A stretch of DNA of 34,131 nucleotides from assembly GCA_016874775.1 (NCBI GenBank), contig VGTJ01000042.1:1-34131 (forward strand). Direction: 5' to 3'. This document shows, in pieces, positions 16,802 through 24,492 of this stretch (positions are counted from its first letter, which is position 1; every line of letters begins with the position of its first letter). Position numbers and translations under genes: made by a program. A model generated the notes under the pieces. That model was given only the letters and a program-made list of their open reading frames with translations. It ran no database searches and was not told the origin of the DNA. This DNA is from Deltaproteobacteria bacterium (lineage in GTDB: Bacteria > Desulfobacterota > Binatia > Bin18).

Positions 16802-16942
16802 AAGAGGTTGAAGGAGAACTTTGACGTCTCCACCCTTCCCGAAAACGCCATGCGGGAGATGAACGAAGGAATCACGCTGCGGGTCAGGCTTAATACCGTT
16901 GTGGAGACCGGCATTCCCGGGTTCATTCCGAGAGGAAATTGA
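16802..16942 (+). pseudogene. possible decayed coding fragment
   Basis: One frame reads NFDVSTLPENAMREMNEGIT, then LRVRLNTVVETGIPGFIPRG, stopping at 16940-16942. A single-frame shift there continues EVETAITVTGRVIEVM. The composition looks protein-like across the break, suggesting a small gene with a frameshift whose start was lost near the MITE end. I do not recognise it. Confidence 0.3.
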
Positions 16943-17090
16943 GGTGGAGACAGCAATCACTGTAACAGGTCGTGTGATAGAGGTCATGCGCTGTTCACGC
17001 TCCCCTGCTACGACCAGCCAGTGTCATGAACTGAGTAGACGAGGCAATGCCCTTTGCATCTTCAAGCCATAGCATATGGAGGTCACGATC

Positions 17091-17114
17091 ATGGCTACGT
17101 TTGGGGCTGCGTAG
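17091..17114 (+). pseudogene. orphan translation start, truncated gene
   Basis: GGAGGTCACGATC then ATG at 17091 is a typical ribosome binding site and start for this genome (compare the GGAGGTCATC-ATG of DUF378), but the frame stops after seven codons (MATFGAA, TAG). It looks like the head of a gene cut where the catabolic segment to the right was joined. A leader peptide is the alternative. Confidence 0.3.
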
Positions 17115-17201
17115 ATAACAAATAGTGATATTCCCCTCGTCTTCATCTAAAGTTTGCGACAAATCCGCCATTTTGACACCTTTTCATCCGATCTCCGATT
17201 T

Positions 17202-17231
17202 ATTGACACATCGTCAATTTTTCTCTCTAAT
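17202..17231 (+). promoter_or_regulatory. promoter with palindromic operator, carotenoid oxygenase operon
   Basis: -35 TTGACA (17203-17208), 17-base spacer, -10 TCTAAT (17226-17231). A perfect palindrome ATTGAC-N5-GTCAAT (17202-17218) covers the -35, a position where a bound repressor would block transcription. The TetR gene at the end of this segment is the natural candidate. A second TTGACA at 17173-17178 has no obvious -10 partner. The leader to the ATG at 17336 is about 95 bases. Confidence 0.6.
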
Positions 17232-17335
17232 GCGACTTGTAAGCGAACTGAACAATCGCGCGCGGAATGCATCTCGGAGTGTGTCGCCGCGGCGGCTCCA
17301 CAACATTCAAGTCCATCGTTAGGGGGAGACTTACA

Positions 17336-18805
17336 ATGATCGTCAGAGAACAGTCGCCAGTTGTCGTAACTTTACAGCCAAGCAATCACCCCTACCTCAA
17401 CGGCGCTTGGACGCCTCAGCACACCGAGGTCGATGCAACCGACCTCGACGTCATTGAAGGTGCGATCCCGGCGGACCTGGATGGAATCTACCTGCGCAAC
17501 AGTCAGAACCCAGCGCAGCAGCCGCTTGGGATCTATTTCCCCTTCGACGGGGACGGCATGATTCATCAGGTCGACTTCCGCCGCGGGCGAGCGGACTATC
17601 GCAATCGCTTTGTCCGCACACGAGGGTTTCAAGCGGAGCAGGAAGCGAGGCATTCGCTTTGGAGGGGACTCTGCGATCGCGGTCGCGACATGTCGGAGCG
17701 GCCGGGAGTAGGCCCCTTCGATCTTTTGAAGGACGCATCCAGTACCGACATCAAGGTGCACGCTGGCAAAGCACTGTCGATGTTTTACCTGTGTGGCGAA
17801 GGCTACCGCCTGGACCCGAATACACTGGAAACGCTGGGAATCGAGGGCTGGGTGCCGATTGACGGTCTCTCTGCTCACTCGCGAGTCGACGAGAACACCG
17901 GCGAGCTCATGTTCTTCAACTACTCGAACCGTGCGCCTCACATGCATTACGGAGTCGTCGACAAGCACAATCGCGTTCTCACGTACTTTCCCGTGCAACT
18001 ACCGGGTCCGCGCATGCCGCACGACATGGCCTTCACCGAGCACTGGTCAATCTTGAACGACTTGCCGCTTTTCACCGATGCCGAGGCCGTGGCCCGCAAG
18101 AGTCGCAAGATGACGATGCATTGGGATGTGCCCTCACGCTTCGCACTGGTGCCCCGTCGCGGACCGGCCGACGGCATCCGCTGGTTCGAGGCCGCGCCGA
18201 CCTACGTGCAACATTGGGTGAATGCATACGAAGACGGCGACGAAGTGATCCTCGATGGCTATTTCCAGGAAGATCCGTTGCCTAAGCCGCCTGAGGGTAC
18301 CTCCGGGGGACTCGGCAACATGCTGGCAACAATCGACCTGCATCTCGTCAAGAGCCGACTGCAGCGCTGGCGCTTCAATCTCGCAACTGGGATGACACGC
18401 GAGGAGCGGCTGGACGACCGTATCTTGGAGTTTGGCACCTTCAATCAACGCCATGCTGGCAAGAAATACCGCTTTGCGTACTCATGCACCTTCGAGCCCG
18501 GCTGGTTCCTGTTCAAAGGCTGGGTCAAACACGACCTGCAAACCGGCAAGAGCTGGGAGTTCAAGTTGCCGCCCGGCGTCTATTGCAGCGAGTCGCCGTT
18601 CGCGCCGCGCCTGGGAGCAGTGGAGGAGGACGACGGCTACGTCGTCAGTTTCCTGATCGACGAAAATACCAAAACTTCAGAATGCTGGGTGCTCGACGCG
18701 AAGCGTATCCAGGACGGTCCGATCGCTCGCGTGGCACTGCCGCATAAGATTTCGAGTGGAACGCATTCGTGCTGGGCCGGAAGAGAGCTGCTCGGCGCTC
18801 GTTGA
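17336..18805 (+). CDS. carotenoid oxygenase family (RPE65/CCO) non-heme iron dioxygenase
   Basis: 489 residues from the ATG at 17336 (AGGGGGAG upstream). The four iron-binding histidines are His181 (SAHSRVD), His229 (MPHDMAF), His293 (VQHWVN) and His477 (GTHSCW), spaced as in Synechocystis apocarotenoid oxygenase (183, 238, 304, 484). Other family blocks: LRNSQNPAQ near the start and PFDGDGMIH. Enzymes of this family cleave C=C bonds of carotenoids, apocarotenoids or phenolic stilbenes and isoeugenol with O2. The neighbouring CoA-ligase stub, GST and esterase point to phenylpropanoid/stilbene or apocarotenoid breakdown rather than pigment synthesis (inference). Confidence 0.92.
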   Translation: MIVREQSPVVVTLQPSNHPYLNGAWTPQHTEVDATDLDVIEGAIPADLDGIYLRNSQNPAQQPLGIYFPFDGDGMIHQVDFRRGRADYRNRFVRTRGFQAEQEARHSLWRGLCDRGRDMSERPGVGPFDLLKDASSTDIKVHAGKALSMFYLCGEGYRLDPNTLETLGIEGWVPIDGLSAHSRVDENTGELMFFNYSNRAPHMHYGVVDKHNRVLTYFPVQLPGPRMPHDMAFTEHWSILNDLPLFTDAEAVARKSRKMTMHWDVPSRFALVPRRGPADGIRWFEAAPTYVQHWVNAYEDGDEVILDGYFQEDPLPKPPEGTSGGLGNMLATIDLHLVKSRLQRWRFNLATGMTREERLDDRILEFGTFNQRHAGKKYRFAYSCTFEPGWFLFKGWVKHDLQTGKSWEFKLPPGVYCSESPFAPRLGAVEEDDGYVVSFLIDENTKTSECWVLDAKRIQDGPIARVALPHKISSGTHSCWAGRELLGAR

Positions 18806-18818
18806 GCCAAGGTAAACA

Positions 18819-18935
18819 ATGGACACTACCTACGAACTGATCCGCTCCACCGCTGAACGCACTCCCGAACAAACTGCACTGGAATTCTTGCCCGAGGCCA
18901 CACGGTTCGAGATCACAGTCGCACCATCACAGTGA
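18819..18935 (+). pseudogene. N-terminal stub of an AMP-forming acyl-CoA ligase
   Basis: A 38-codon frame starts at ATG 18819, 13 bases after the oxygenase stop, and reads MDTTYELIRSTAERTPEQTA then LEFLPEATRFEITV before TGA. The Y-E-L-I-R---A-E-R-T-P---A-L-E-F pattern is the usual beginning of AMP-dependent acyl/aryl-CoA synthetases, which are about 500 residues. Everything after residue 30 or so is missing: the GST gene starts 23 bases later. An internal deletion has removed the enzyme and left the start. Confidence 0.6.
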
Positions 18936-18958
18936 ACATTCGCTAAGGACCATTCACC

Positions 18959-19597
18959 ATGCTGACCCTCTATTTCAGTCCCGGCGCTTGCTCGACCGCT
19001 TCGCACATCGCATTGGAAGAAATTGGACTCCCATACGTCGAGAGGCGGACGGTTATCGAGAAGGGTGAGAACAAGGTCGAGGCTTATCTCAAGATCAATC
19101 CGCGCGGCCGAGTGCCGGCGTTGGTCATCGATGACGGCCGCGTTCTCGTTGAGAACACTGCAATCCTCATTTATCTGGGGAGGCGATTCCCGGAGAGCGG
19201 ACTCTTGCCGACCGATCCGTTTCAAGAAGCGCTGTGCATTTCGACGATGGTGTGGTTTTCGAATGCGGTGCATCCGTCATTCACTCACTTCAGGCATCCC
19301 CAGCGCTTCACGGAGGACGCCGCCGCGCAGCCGAGCGTGAAGGAAATGGGCAACAAGAACTTCTGGACCTACTGCCGGGAGATCGATTCACTGCTCACAG
19401 GCAAGGACTGGATCATAGGGAAAGAGTTCTCAGTCGCTGATTGCTATGCGCTTGTCTTTTATGCCTGGGGTGTCATCGCCAAGCTGCCGATGAACGAACT
19501 CGGCAGCTACACGGCCTTCAAGGAGCGCATGTCGGAGCGCCCTGCAGTACGCAAGGTACTCGAGAGCGAGCGAAGCGTGCTCGTCAGGGCCGGCTGA
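18959..19597 (+). CDS. glutathione S-transferase family protein
   Basis: 212 residues, standard GST size. The N-terminal thioredoxin-like half starts MLTLYFSPGACSTASHIALE, with Ser7/Cys11 in the catalytic turn; RVPALVIDDG has the cis-Pro and ENTAILIYL is the glutathione-binding SNAIL-like block. The C-terminal helical half includes GKDWIIGKEFSVADCYA, the conserved N-capping box. The layout is beta-class-like. Possible roles are isomerisation or ether cleavage in aromatic catabolism. Located in the oxygenase-ligase-GST-esterase segment. Confidence 0.88.
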   Translation: MLTLYFSPGACSTASHIALEEIGLPYVERRTVIEKGENKVEAYLKINPRGRVPALVIDDGRVLVENTAILIYLGRRFPESGLLPTDPFQEALCISTMVWFSNAVHPSFTHFRHPQRFTEDAAAQPSVKEMGNKNFWTYCREIDSLLTGKDWIIGKEFSVADCYALVFYAWGVIAKLPMNELGSYTAFKERMSERPAVRKVLESERSVLVRAG

Positions 19598-19748
19598 GCG
19601 GAACAGCTAAAGGCATTGTGGGTAGCCAAATGAACTCTTATTCAATGCAAACTGTTGAAGGCCTCTCCCGCATCGAAAGCCATGTCCCACCCACTGATCG
19701 ATATCCTAGCCGTACGCATAGAGGCTCCTTCTGAGAAAGGTTTGGCCG

Positions 19749-20723
19749 ATGCATAAGCCCTCTGGTCTGATTCTCAATGCTGCGTGGTTCGATCCACGAG
19801 CTGTTAGCGCAGAAACCCAGGCCTTTAATGAAAGATTCGAACGAGCCCTCACCAATATACCAACGATACTAGATGTACCCCCGCAGGTCGTGCGTCAAGC
19901 ACGTGAGAGCGGCGCGTCTTTCTTTGGGCCGATCATCAGATCGCCGAAAGGTGCGGAGCGCTTCATCAACGGCCCTGTCGGCCAAATTCCCTTACGAATC
20001 TTCGCCACCCCCAATGCCCGTGGCGTGCTGTTGCACATTCACGGCGGCGGCTGGACGTTCGGGGCGCACGACCATCAGGATCCGTTCCTTGAAAAGCTTG
20101 CGGAGCGTACCGGACTCGCCGTGGTCAGCGTGGGCTATCGATTACTGCCAGAGCATCCTTATCCTGCAGCGTCCGACGACTGCGAGGCCGCCGCGCTTTG
20201 GCTCATTGCAAATGCCAGGCAAGAGTTCGGCTCGGATCGACTGTTCATTGGCGGAGAGTCAGCTGGTGCCCACCTTTCGGCGGTGACCCTGCTGCGGCTG
20301 CGCGACAAGCATGGCGTCACATCCTTTCACGGCGCGATGCTGACGTATGGCACATATGACCTCACAATGACGCCGAGCGCGCGCCGCTGGGGGAAGCGCA
20401 ATCTGATTCTTTCGACTCCGATCATCAACCAATACTATGACTGGTACGCGCCAAATTCGTTGCGCGGCGAGCCGGACGTCTCACCACTCTATGCCGACCT
20501 TGTTGGGCTTCCCCCGGCCCTGTTCACGGTCGGGACATTGGACCCTTTGCTGGACGATACGCTGTTCATGGCCAGCCGCTGGTGCGCTTCGGCTGGACAC
20601 GCCGAGCTGGCGGTCTATCCAGGAGGGATTCATGCTTTCAATTCGTTTCCGATCGATATCGCACGTTCGGCCAATGCGAAGATACGCTCGTTCCTCAACG
20701 AGCGTATCGAGGCAACCAGCTAA
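19749..20723 (+). CDS. alpha/beta hydrolase, hormone-sensitive-lipase type esterase
   Basis: 324 residues. The oxyanion-hole motif HGGGW is at 98-102 and the nucleophile Ser171 in GGESAGAHLSA. GTLDPLLDD supplies the acid and YPGGIHAFNSFP the histidine. The HSL/arylacetamide-deacetylase family hydrolyses short acyl or aryl esters; no signal peptide, so cytoplasmic. It follows the GST gene after 150 bases that hold only a 34-codon frame of doubtful meaning (19630-19734), perhaps another trimmed gene. It converges on the TetR gene 78 bases away. Confidence 0.9.
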   Translation: MHKPSGLILNAAWFDPRAVSAETQAFNERFERALTNIPTILDVPPQVVRQARESGASFFGPIIRSPKGAERFINGPVGQIPLRIFATPNARGVLLHIHGGGWTFGAHDHQDPFLEKLAERTGLAVVSVGYRLLPEHPYPAASDDCEAAALWLIANARQEFGSDRLFIGGESAGAHLSAVTLLRLRDKHGVTSFHGAMLTYGTYDLTMTPSARRWGKRNLILSTPIINQYYDWYAPNSLRGEPDVSPLYADLVGLPPALFTVGTLDPLLDDTLFMASRWCASAGHAELAVYPGGIHAFNSFPIDIARSANAKIRSFLNERIEATS

Positions 20724-20800
20724 CTAACTGAGAGCAGCCCAACAACTTGATCACAAGCGCAGTCGCCCGCTTGAGATCATGCCCTCTCGGCCACTCGCAA

Positions 20801-21502
20801 TCAGTCTTCATCTCCTGCATTGACGCCGACAACGGACATCAACCGCGACTTCATCATCGCGATGAATTCATCGACGATTTTGAGCTGCTCTCGTTTCGGC
20901 CGCCTCATCGCGAAGTCGAAAGTCGGTACGGTCAACGATTGTGTCAGCTCGATCGTGGTCCGGATCGCGCAGTGATCCGCCTCTGGCGCCAATTGCCTGA
21001 AGCGTGCACACACTACATCTGCCCGGCGACTATTGTATTCGTCATCGACCCTGCGCAACGTCGTCAGGTAACGGGCCCTTGCGTATAGTCCGCGGGCGCT
21101 TGGAGTATTGCGATACTTATCCCACGCAAGGTGTTTGCTTGCCGCGTAACTCTCAATCAAATCCCGTACAGTATTCGCCTCCTCCACCATTGCTTTGGTC
21201 TTTTCGAAGTAGTCGGCCATGAGGCGCCACAGGAGCATCACGAGGATCTCGTCGATCGACTTGAAGTAATGGTAGATCGAGGTGTGCGTGATGCCGGCGC
21301 GCGTGGCAATGTTGACCATGCTGAGGCTGTCATTTCCCTTCGCCACGAGCGCCTTTTCAGTTGCCAGCAAAATCGCGTCGATCCGGTCCTGCGCTCGTTG
21401 TTGCATAACCGAGCGCCTCAGCTTCGGCTGGCCTAACGGGGCTGACTGGCGTGTCGCCCCGCGGTCCTTTACAGCGTTTCTCGCGAAGTTCGTTCTGTGC
21501 AT
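20801..21502 (-). CDS. TetR family transcriptional regulator
   Basis: Up to 233 residues from the ATG at 21502; a second start at 21406 (MQQRAQDRIDA) would give 201. The DNA-binding domain is clear: QDRIDAILLATEKALVAKG, then VNIATRAGITHTSIYHYFKS. The residues before Met33 (PKLRRSV) look like the normal TetR lead-in, so I keep the longer start. The IS630 element ends at 21505, three bases in front of the start codon, so the native promoter and perhaps some N-terminal codons are gone. It likely controls the oxygenase operon through the palindrome at 17202-17218 (inference). Confidence 0.88.
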   Translation of the reverse strand: MHRTNFARNAVKDRGATRQSAPLGQPKLRRSVMQQRAQDRIDAILLATEKALVAKGNDSLSMVNIATRAGITHTSIYHYFKSIDEILVMLLWRLMADYFEKTKAMVEEANTVRDLIESYAASKHLAWDKYRNTPSARGLYARARYLTTLRRVDDEYNSRRADVVCARFRQLAPEADHCAIRTTIELTQSLTVPTFDFAMRRPKREQLKIVDEFIAMMKSRLMSVVGVNAGDED

Positions 21503-21504
21503 TC

Positions 21505-22744
21505 TAAATCAAACCAGAGGAGATTGGCACAGAGGCGCACACGCTGATAGATCAAGAGTTGTGACATCTTTGAATCGATCAGTGAGGAGCTGCTGTGCCG
21601 AGACCTACGATAGTGGAGATTCCCCTGGAGGAGCAAGTCCGCATGCGGGCTGAATTACGCCGCGCCCGGTATGGGTACCTCTTAGCGCTTCATTTGTTAC
21701 ACCTGTGTGCCCTGGACGGACACCGAGCGAAGTGGCGGCGGTGCTTTTTTGTTCGCGTTCCAGTGTGTATCGGGTCGTCCGGGCCTACCGGGCCGGAACG
21801 CTCACCTTCGAGGAAGGAAACGAGCGAGCCCCCCAGCAAAGACGGCTGCGCCTGCTCACCCCGTCGCTGAAACGTTCGGTGTGCGCCCTGCTCAAGACTG
21901 CGCCTCGGATGTTAGGATGGTGTCGCACGCGGTGGAGTTGCGTCACGTTAGCCGTGGAATTGCGGGTGCGGCGGGGAATTACCGTATCGGCGGAAACTCT
22001 GCGCCACTGGCTTCATGACTTGGGCTGGGGATGGAAGCGCGCGAAGGTCGCGGCCAGGGATGATGATCGCGAACGGGTGACGAAATTAGCGCGGATTTGC
22101 CTGGCGTTCGAGCAATTGCGCGCGGGCACCGCGCTGTTCTTTGCCGACGAGTTGGACCTCAATGTGTTGTCCAAGGTCGGGTATCAGTGGATGCCCAAGG
22201 GAGAACAAGTGGAAGTGCTGACGCCCGGGACCAATGAGAGGCGCTAACTGGCCGGTGCCTTGGATATCACGATCGGAACGATCATCCACTGTGTGTGATA
22301 TCGCAAACAGACCGGCCTGTTTCTTGACCTGCTCGATACCTTCATCGCACGCACCCCGCGCCGCTCTTTACGTACCTCACCGTCGTCGCCGACAACGCCA
22401 AGATTCACAAAGCGGTCAAAGTTCAGCAATGGCTCGCCACCCATCCGCGGTTTGAGGTGCTCTACGTACCACCTACTGTCCGCTGGCCAATCCGATTGAG
22501 CGAGCGTTTGGGGACGTCCACGACAAGTGTACCCGCAATCATACCCGCAAACGCATCTGGCACCTGGTGCAGGATGTGAAACAACATCTACGCCGCAACG
22601 GTCCGTGGCGCTATGCGCTCTCCGCGATCTATTATACGCCTGAGGTGACTGCTGCGGTCGCAACGCTGCAAGCGGCACTCTCTACACCTGCTGAGATCTC
22701 ACAACTTGCCGCCTGAGTGTACGAATGTCGCGGGGTTCGATTTA
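21505..22744 (+). mobile_element. IS630-family insertion sequence, inactive
   Basis: The left end CTAAATCAAACCAGAGG continues AGATTGGCACA (21504-21531). The right end, read in reverse, is CTAAATCGAACCCCGCG followed by ACATTCGTACACT (22716-22745). The imperfect terminal repeats of about 30 bases each meet a TA dinucleotide (21505-21506 and 22743-22744), as expected for TA target duplication. The length of about 1.24 kb fits a one-gene IS630 element. The transposase inside is broken several times. Confidence 0.8.
21595..22716 (+). pseudogene. IS630-family DDE transposase with frameshifts and stops
   Basis: The start at 21595 reads MPRPTIVEIPLEEQVRMRAE. Near 21710 the frame shifts and continues PGRTPSEVAAVLFCSRSSVY (HTH region). 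The DDE residues are recognisable in pieces: FFADELDLN (first Asp), VVADNAKIHK (second Asp, in another frame), NPIERAFGDVHDKCTRNHTR (Glu, in a third stretch). In-frame stops interrupt at 22245-22247, where the family usually has Tyr (TAA), and about 18 codons later, where it has Trp (TGA). At least three frameshifts and two nonsense changes mean it cannot make transposase. It ends at TGA 22714-22716, just before the right terminal repeat. Confidence 0.85.
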
Positions 22745-22801
22745 GTCGCAGGATCGAAGCATGAACGGCGCACCTATCCACAAGTGAGGGAGGAAACCTA
22801 T

Positions 22802-23242
22802 ATGATCATTGTTCTCCTAACGCATGTAGCGGCCACCTGGACGATGGTCGGCCTCATCTGGTTCGTCCAGATCGTTCACTATCCGCTCTTTGCCCAGGTC
22901 GGAGCGGACCAATTCACTGCATATGAAACGACCCACAATCGCCTTACGACGTGGGTCGTTGGTCCGCCGATGCTCATTGAAGTGGTCACTGCCTTTCTGC
23001 TCGTACTGGTGAAGCCGGAGCAGATCCCAGCCAGCTACGTATGGGGTGGCGTTCTCCTCGTGGCTATTATTTGGGGCTCAACTGCACTCCTGCAAGTACC
23101 GCAGCACGAGATCCTCACTCGTGGTTTTGCTGCGGACGTACATCGCTTTTTGCTGACCTCAAACTGGATACGGACCATCGCTTGGACACTCCGTGGGGTG
23201 CTCGCACTCATGATGCTCGACTGCCTGTTACGACCGCAGTAA
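22802..23242 (+). CDS. four-helix integral membrane protein of unknown function
   Basis: 146 residues from ATG 22802, with GGGAGGAAACC upstream. Four hydrophobic helices: about 2-25, 50-75, 80-100 and 122-142. Conserved-looking blocks are HVAATWTMVGLIWFVQIVHY, then PLFAQVG, TWVVGPPMLIEV and LQVPQHEILTRGF. I know similar four-helix proteins (H..ATW.MVG.IWFVQ.VHYPLF) from bacterial genomes but no function. It lies just right of the IS630 element and 400 bases before the fasciclin gene, with the conserved operator promoter between them. Confidence 0.75.
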   Translation: MIIVLLTHVAATWTMVGLIWFVQIVHYPLFAQVGADQFTAYETTHNRLTTWVVGPPMLIEVVTAFLLVLVKPEQIPASYVWGGVLLVAIIWGSTALLQVPQHEILTRGFAADVHRFLLTSNWIRTIAWTLRGVLALMMLDCLLRPQ

Positions 23243-23369
23243 GTAACGACCAACATCGCGAACACGCGAATATCACAGATTGATAGTTCATTCGCAACGG
23301 GAGCAACTATAGGTGAATCACGGCCTACAGCGTAGCGACGGCAACAAGCGAAACGAGTAAAATAAATAT
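23243..23369. other. intergenic stretch upstream of the fasciclin promoter
   Basis: No gene and no clear terminator are seen after the membrane protein. The sequence becomes AT-rich towards the promoter at 23370. Confidence 0.4.
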
Positions 23370-23416
23370 TCAAAATCTACTCAATATATTGACAAAAGAA
23401 ATTTTCTCGTTATCTT
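23370..23416 (+). promoter_or_regulatory. sigma70-type promoter with conserved 23-bp operator, fasciclin gene
   Basis: The 23-bp element 23370-23392 is TCAAAAT-N9-ATATTGA with centre CTACTCAAT. -35 TTGACA (23389-23394), 16-base spacer, -10 TATCTT (23411-23416). Element, overlap and spacing are the same as at 12361 and, on the other strand, at 6728. The start of transcription would be near 23424. Confidence 0.8.
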
Positions 23417-23642
23417 AATACTGCCAGCGCGAGGAAGGGAATGACTTCTCCTGTCCTCTGATTCTGTCGCGCTGTTGAGGAGCGACATTCTACTACCGAA
23501 CGGAAACAAACATGCGCAGCGCCGGATGTTGTCAGAGACATCGAACACATCGCAGGCGAAATGACCGTGGTCCACCGCGATCATTTCTCTGCCGAGCGTG
23601 GGATCGTGAAGTATCAACCGCTTTACCCAAAAGGAGAACTGT
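23417..23642 (+). other. about 220-base 5' leader of the fasciclin gene
   Basis: From the -10 at 23411 to the ATG at 23643 there is no other convincing gene. The stretch ends in AAAAGGAGAACTGT, the ribosome binding site. A leader this long may hold an RNA structure or a second promoter; I could not identify a known riboswitch. Confidence 0.4.
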
Positions 23643-24179
23643 ATGTTACGCAAAGTATTCGCTGTTGTTTTCATTGCCGGAGTGCTGTTGTGGAGTTCGG
23701 CTGTGCCTGCGTTGGCCCATGGCATCTCGGCCGAAGCACGGACGTGTTTAAAAACCGATCCCGTCCAATTCCAAGGAACTATCGTTGATGCGGCTGTTGC
23801 AACCGCTGACTTCAGTACGTTGGTTGGTGCACTGCAAGCCGCCGGGTTAGTCAGTGCGCTACAAGGTCCTGGCCCATTCACCGTCTTCGCACCGACGAAC
23901 GCCGCGTTTGGCAAAATTCCGGCACCGTTGCTGCAAGCCATTGTCGGCGACACGCAGCTGCTCACGGGCGTATTGACGTATCACGTTGTGCCGATGGGCA
24001 CTCGTCCACGCCGTTCGAGCCGAGCGAAAGAGGTTGATAGTCTACAGGGACAAAGTCTCTTCCTCTCTGTCTATGAGGATGGTGGGCGCGTCAATCAATC
24101 GAATATTGCCTGTCAGGCGGTAAAAGCGACCAATGGCACGATCTACGTGATCGATAGTGTCCTGTTACCGCAGTTTTAA
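23643..24179 (+). CDS. secreted single-domain fasciclin (FAS1) protein
   Basis: 178 residues. A signal peptide covers 1-25 (hydrophobic VVFIAGVLLWSSAV, cleavage after PALA). The FAS1 domain runs from about 45 to the end: TIVDAAVATADFSTLVGALQ, GPFTVFAPTNAAFGKIP, LTYHVVPMG, and the last block ATNGTIYVIDSVLLP. There are two cysteines, one before the domain (ARTCLK) and one inside it (NIACQAVK), which may form a disulfide outside the cytoplasm. FAS1 domains act in adhesion or matrix and can bind heme or small hydrophobic ligands in some bacteria. Controlled by the conserved operator promoter. A paralogous fragment lies at 107-304. Confidence 0.92.
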   Translation: MLRKVFAVVFIAGVLLWSSAVPALAHGISAEARTCLKTDPVQFQGTIVDAAVATADFSTLVGALQAAGLVSALQGPGPFTVFAPTNAAFGKIPAPLLQAIVGDTQLLTGVLTYHVVPMGTRPRRSSRAKEVDSLQGQSLFLSVYEDGGRVNQSNIACQAVKATNGTIYVIDSVLLPQF

Positions 24180-24492
24180 CCTCAACGCTCCTCTGCGACC
24201 CCACCAGAAGACCCTCACTGATTATCAGACTCCGCGCCAGGCGATTGTCTGGCGCACCCGGTATATCACAGCTGGTTCTTCAATAGTCACTCGATTGATT
24301 GGCATCGTCTGTCGCGCCTATACGTTGCAAATGCGGCTCGGCTCTCAGGTCAACTTTACGCCTGACGCTCAACGTCGCTGTACCCAATGGACCGCCACCT
24401 CGTGCATCAGTTGGTTTTGGTGCAGCCAACGAGTCTTTGGTGATCCGGGCTATTACAGGTCAGGTTTCATTGGCAGCAGGGTTTCCTCTGTC
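24180..24492. other. convergent intergenic stretch
   Basis: Lies between the ends of the fasciclin gene (plus) and the copper-storage protein (minus). No gene is supported. It includes the hairpin at 24234-24255, and the rest shows no recognised repeat. Confidence 0.5.
24234..24255 (+). terminator. hairpin after fasciclin gene
   Basis: Perfect 7-bp stem GCGCCAG / CTGGCGC with an 8-base loop, 55 bases after the fasciclin stop. No T-run follows, so termination is only possible, not shown. Confidence 0.4.

Noticed and set aside
19630-19734. 34-codon open frame between the GST and esterase genes
   Set aside because: No ribosome binding site and no recognisable sequence; it may be a trimmed gene but this cannot be supported.
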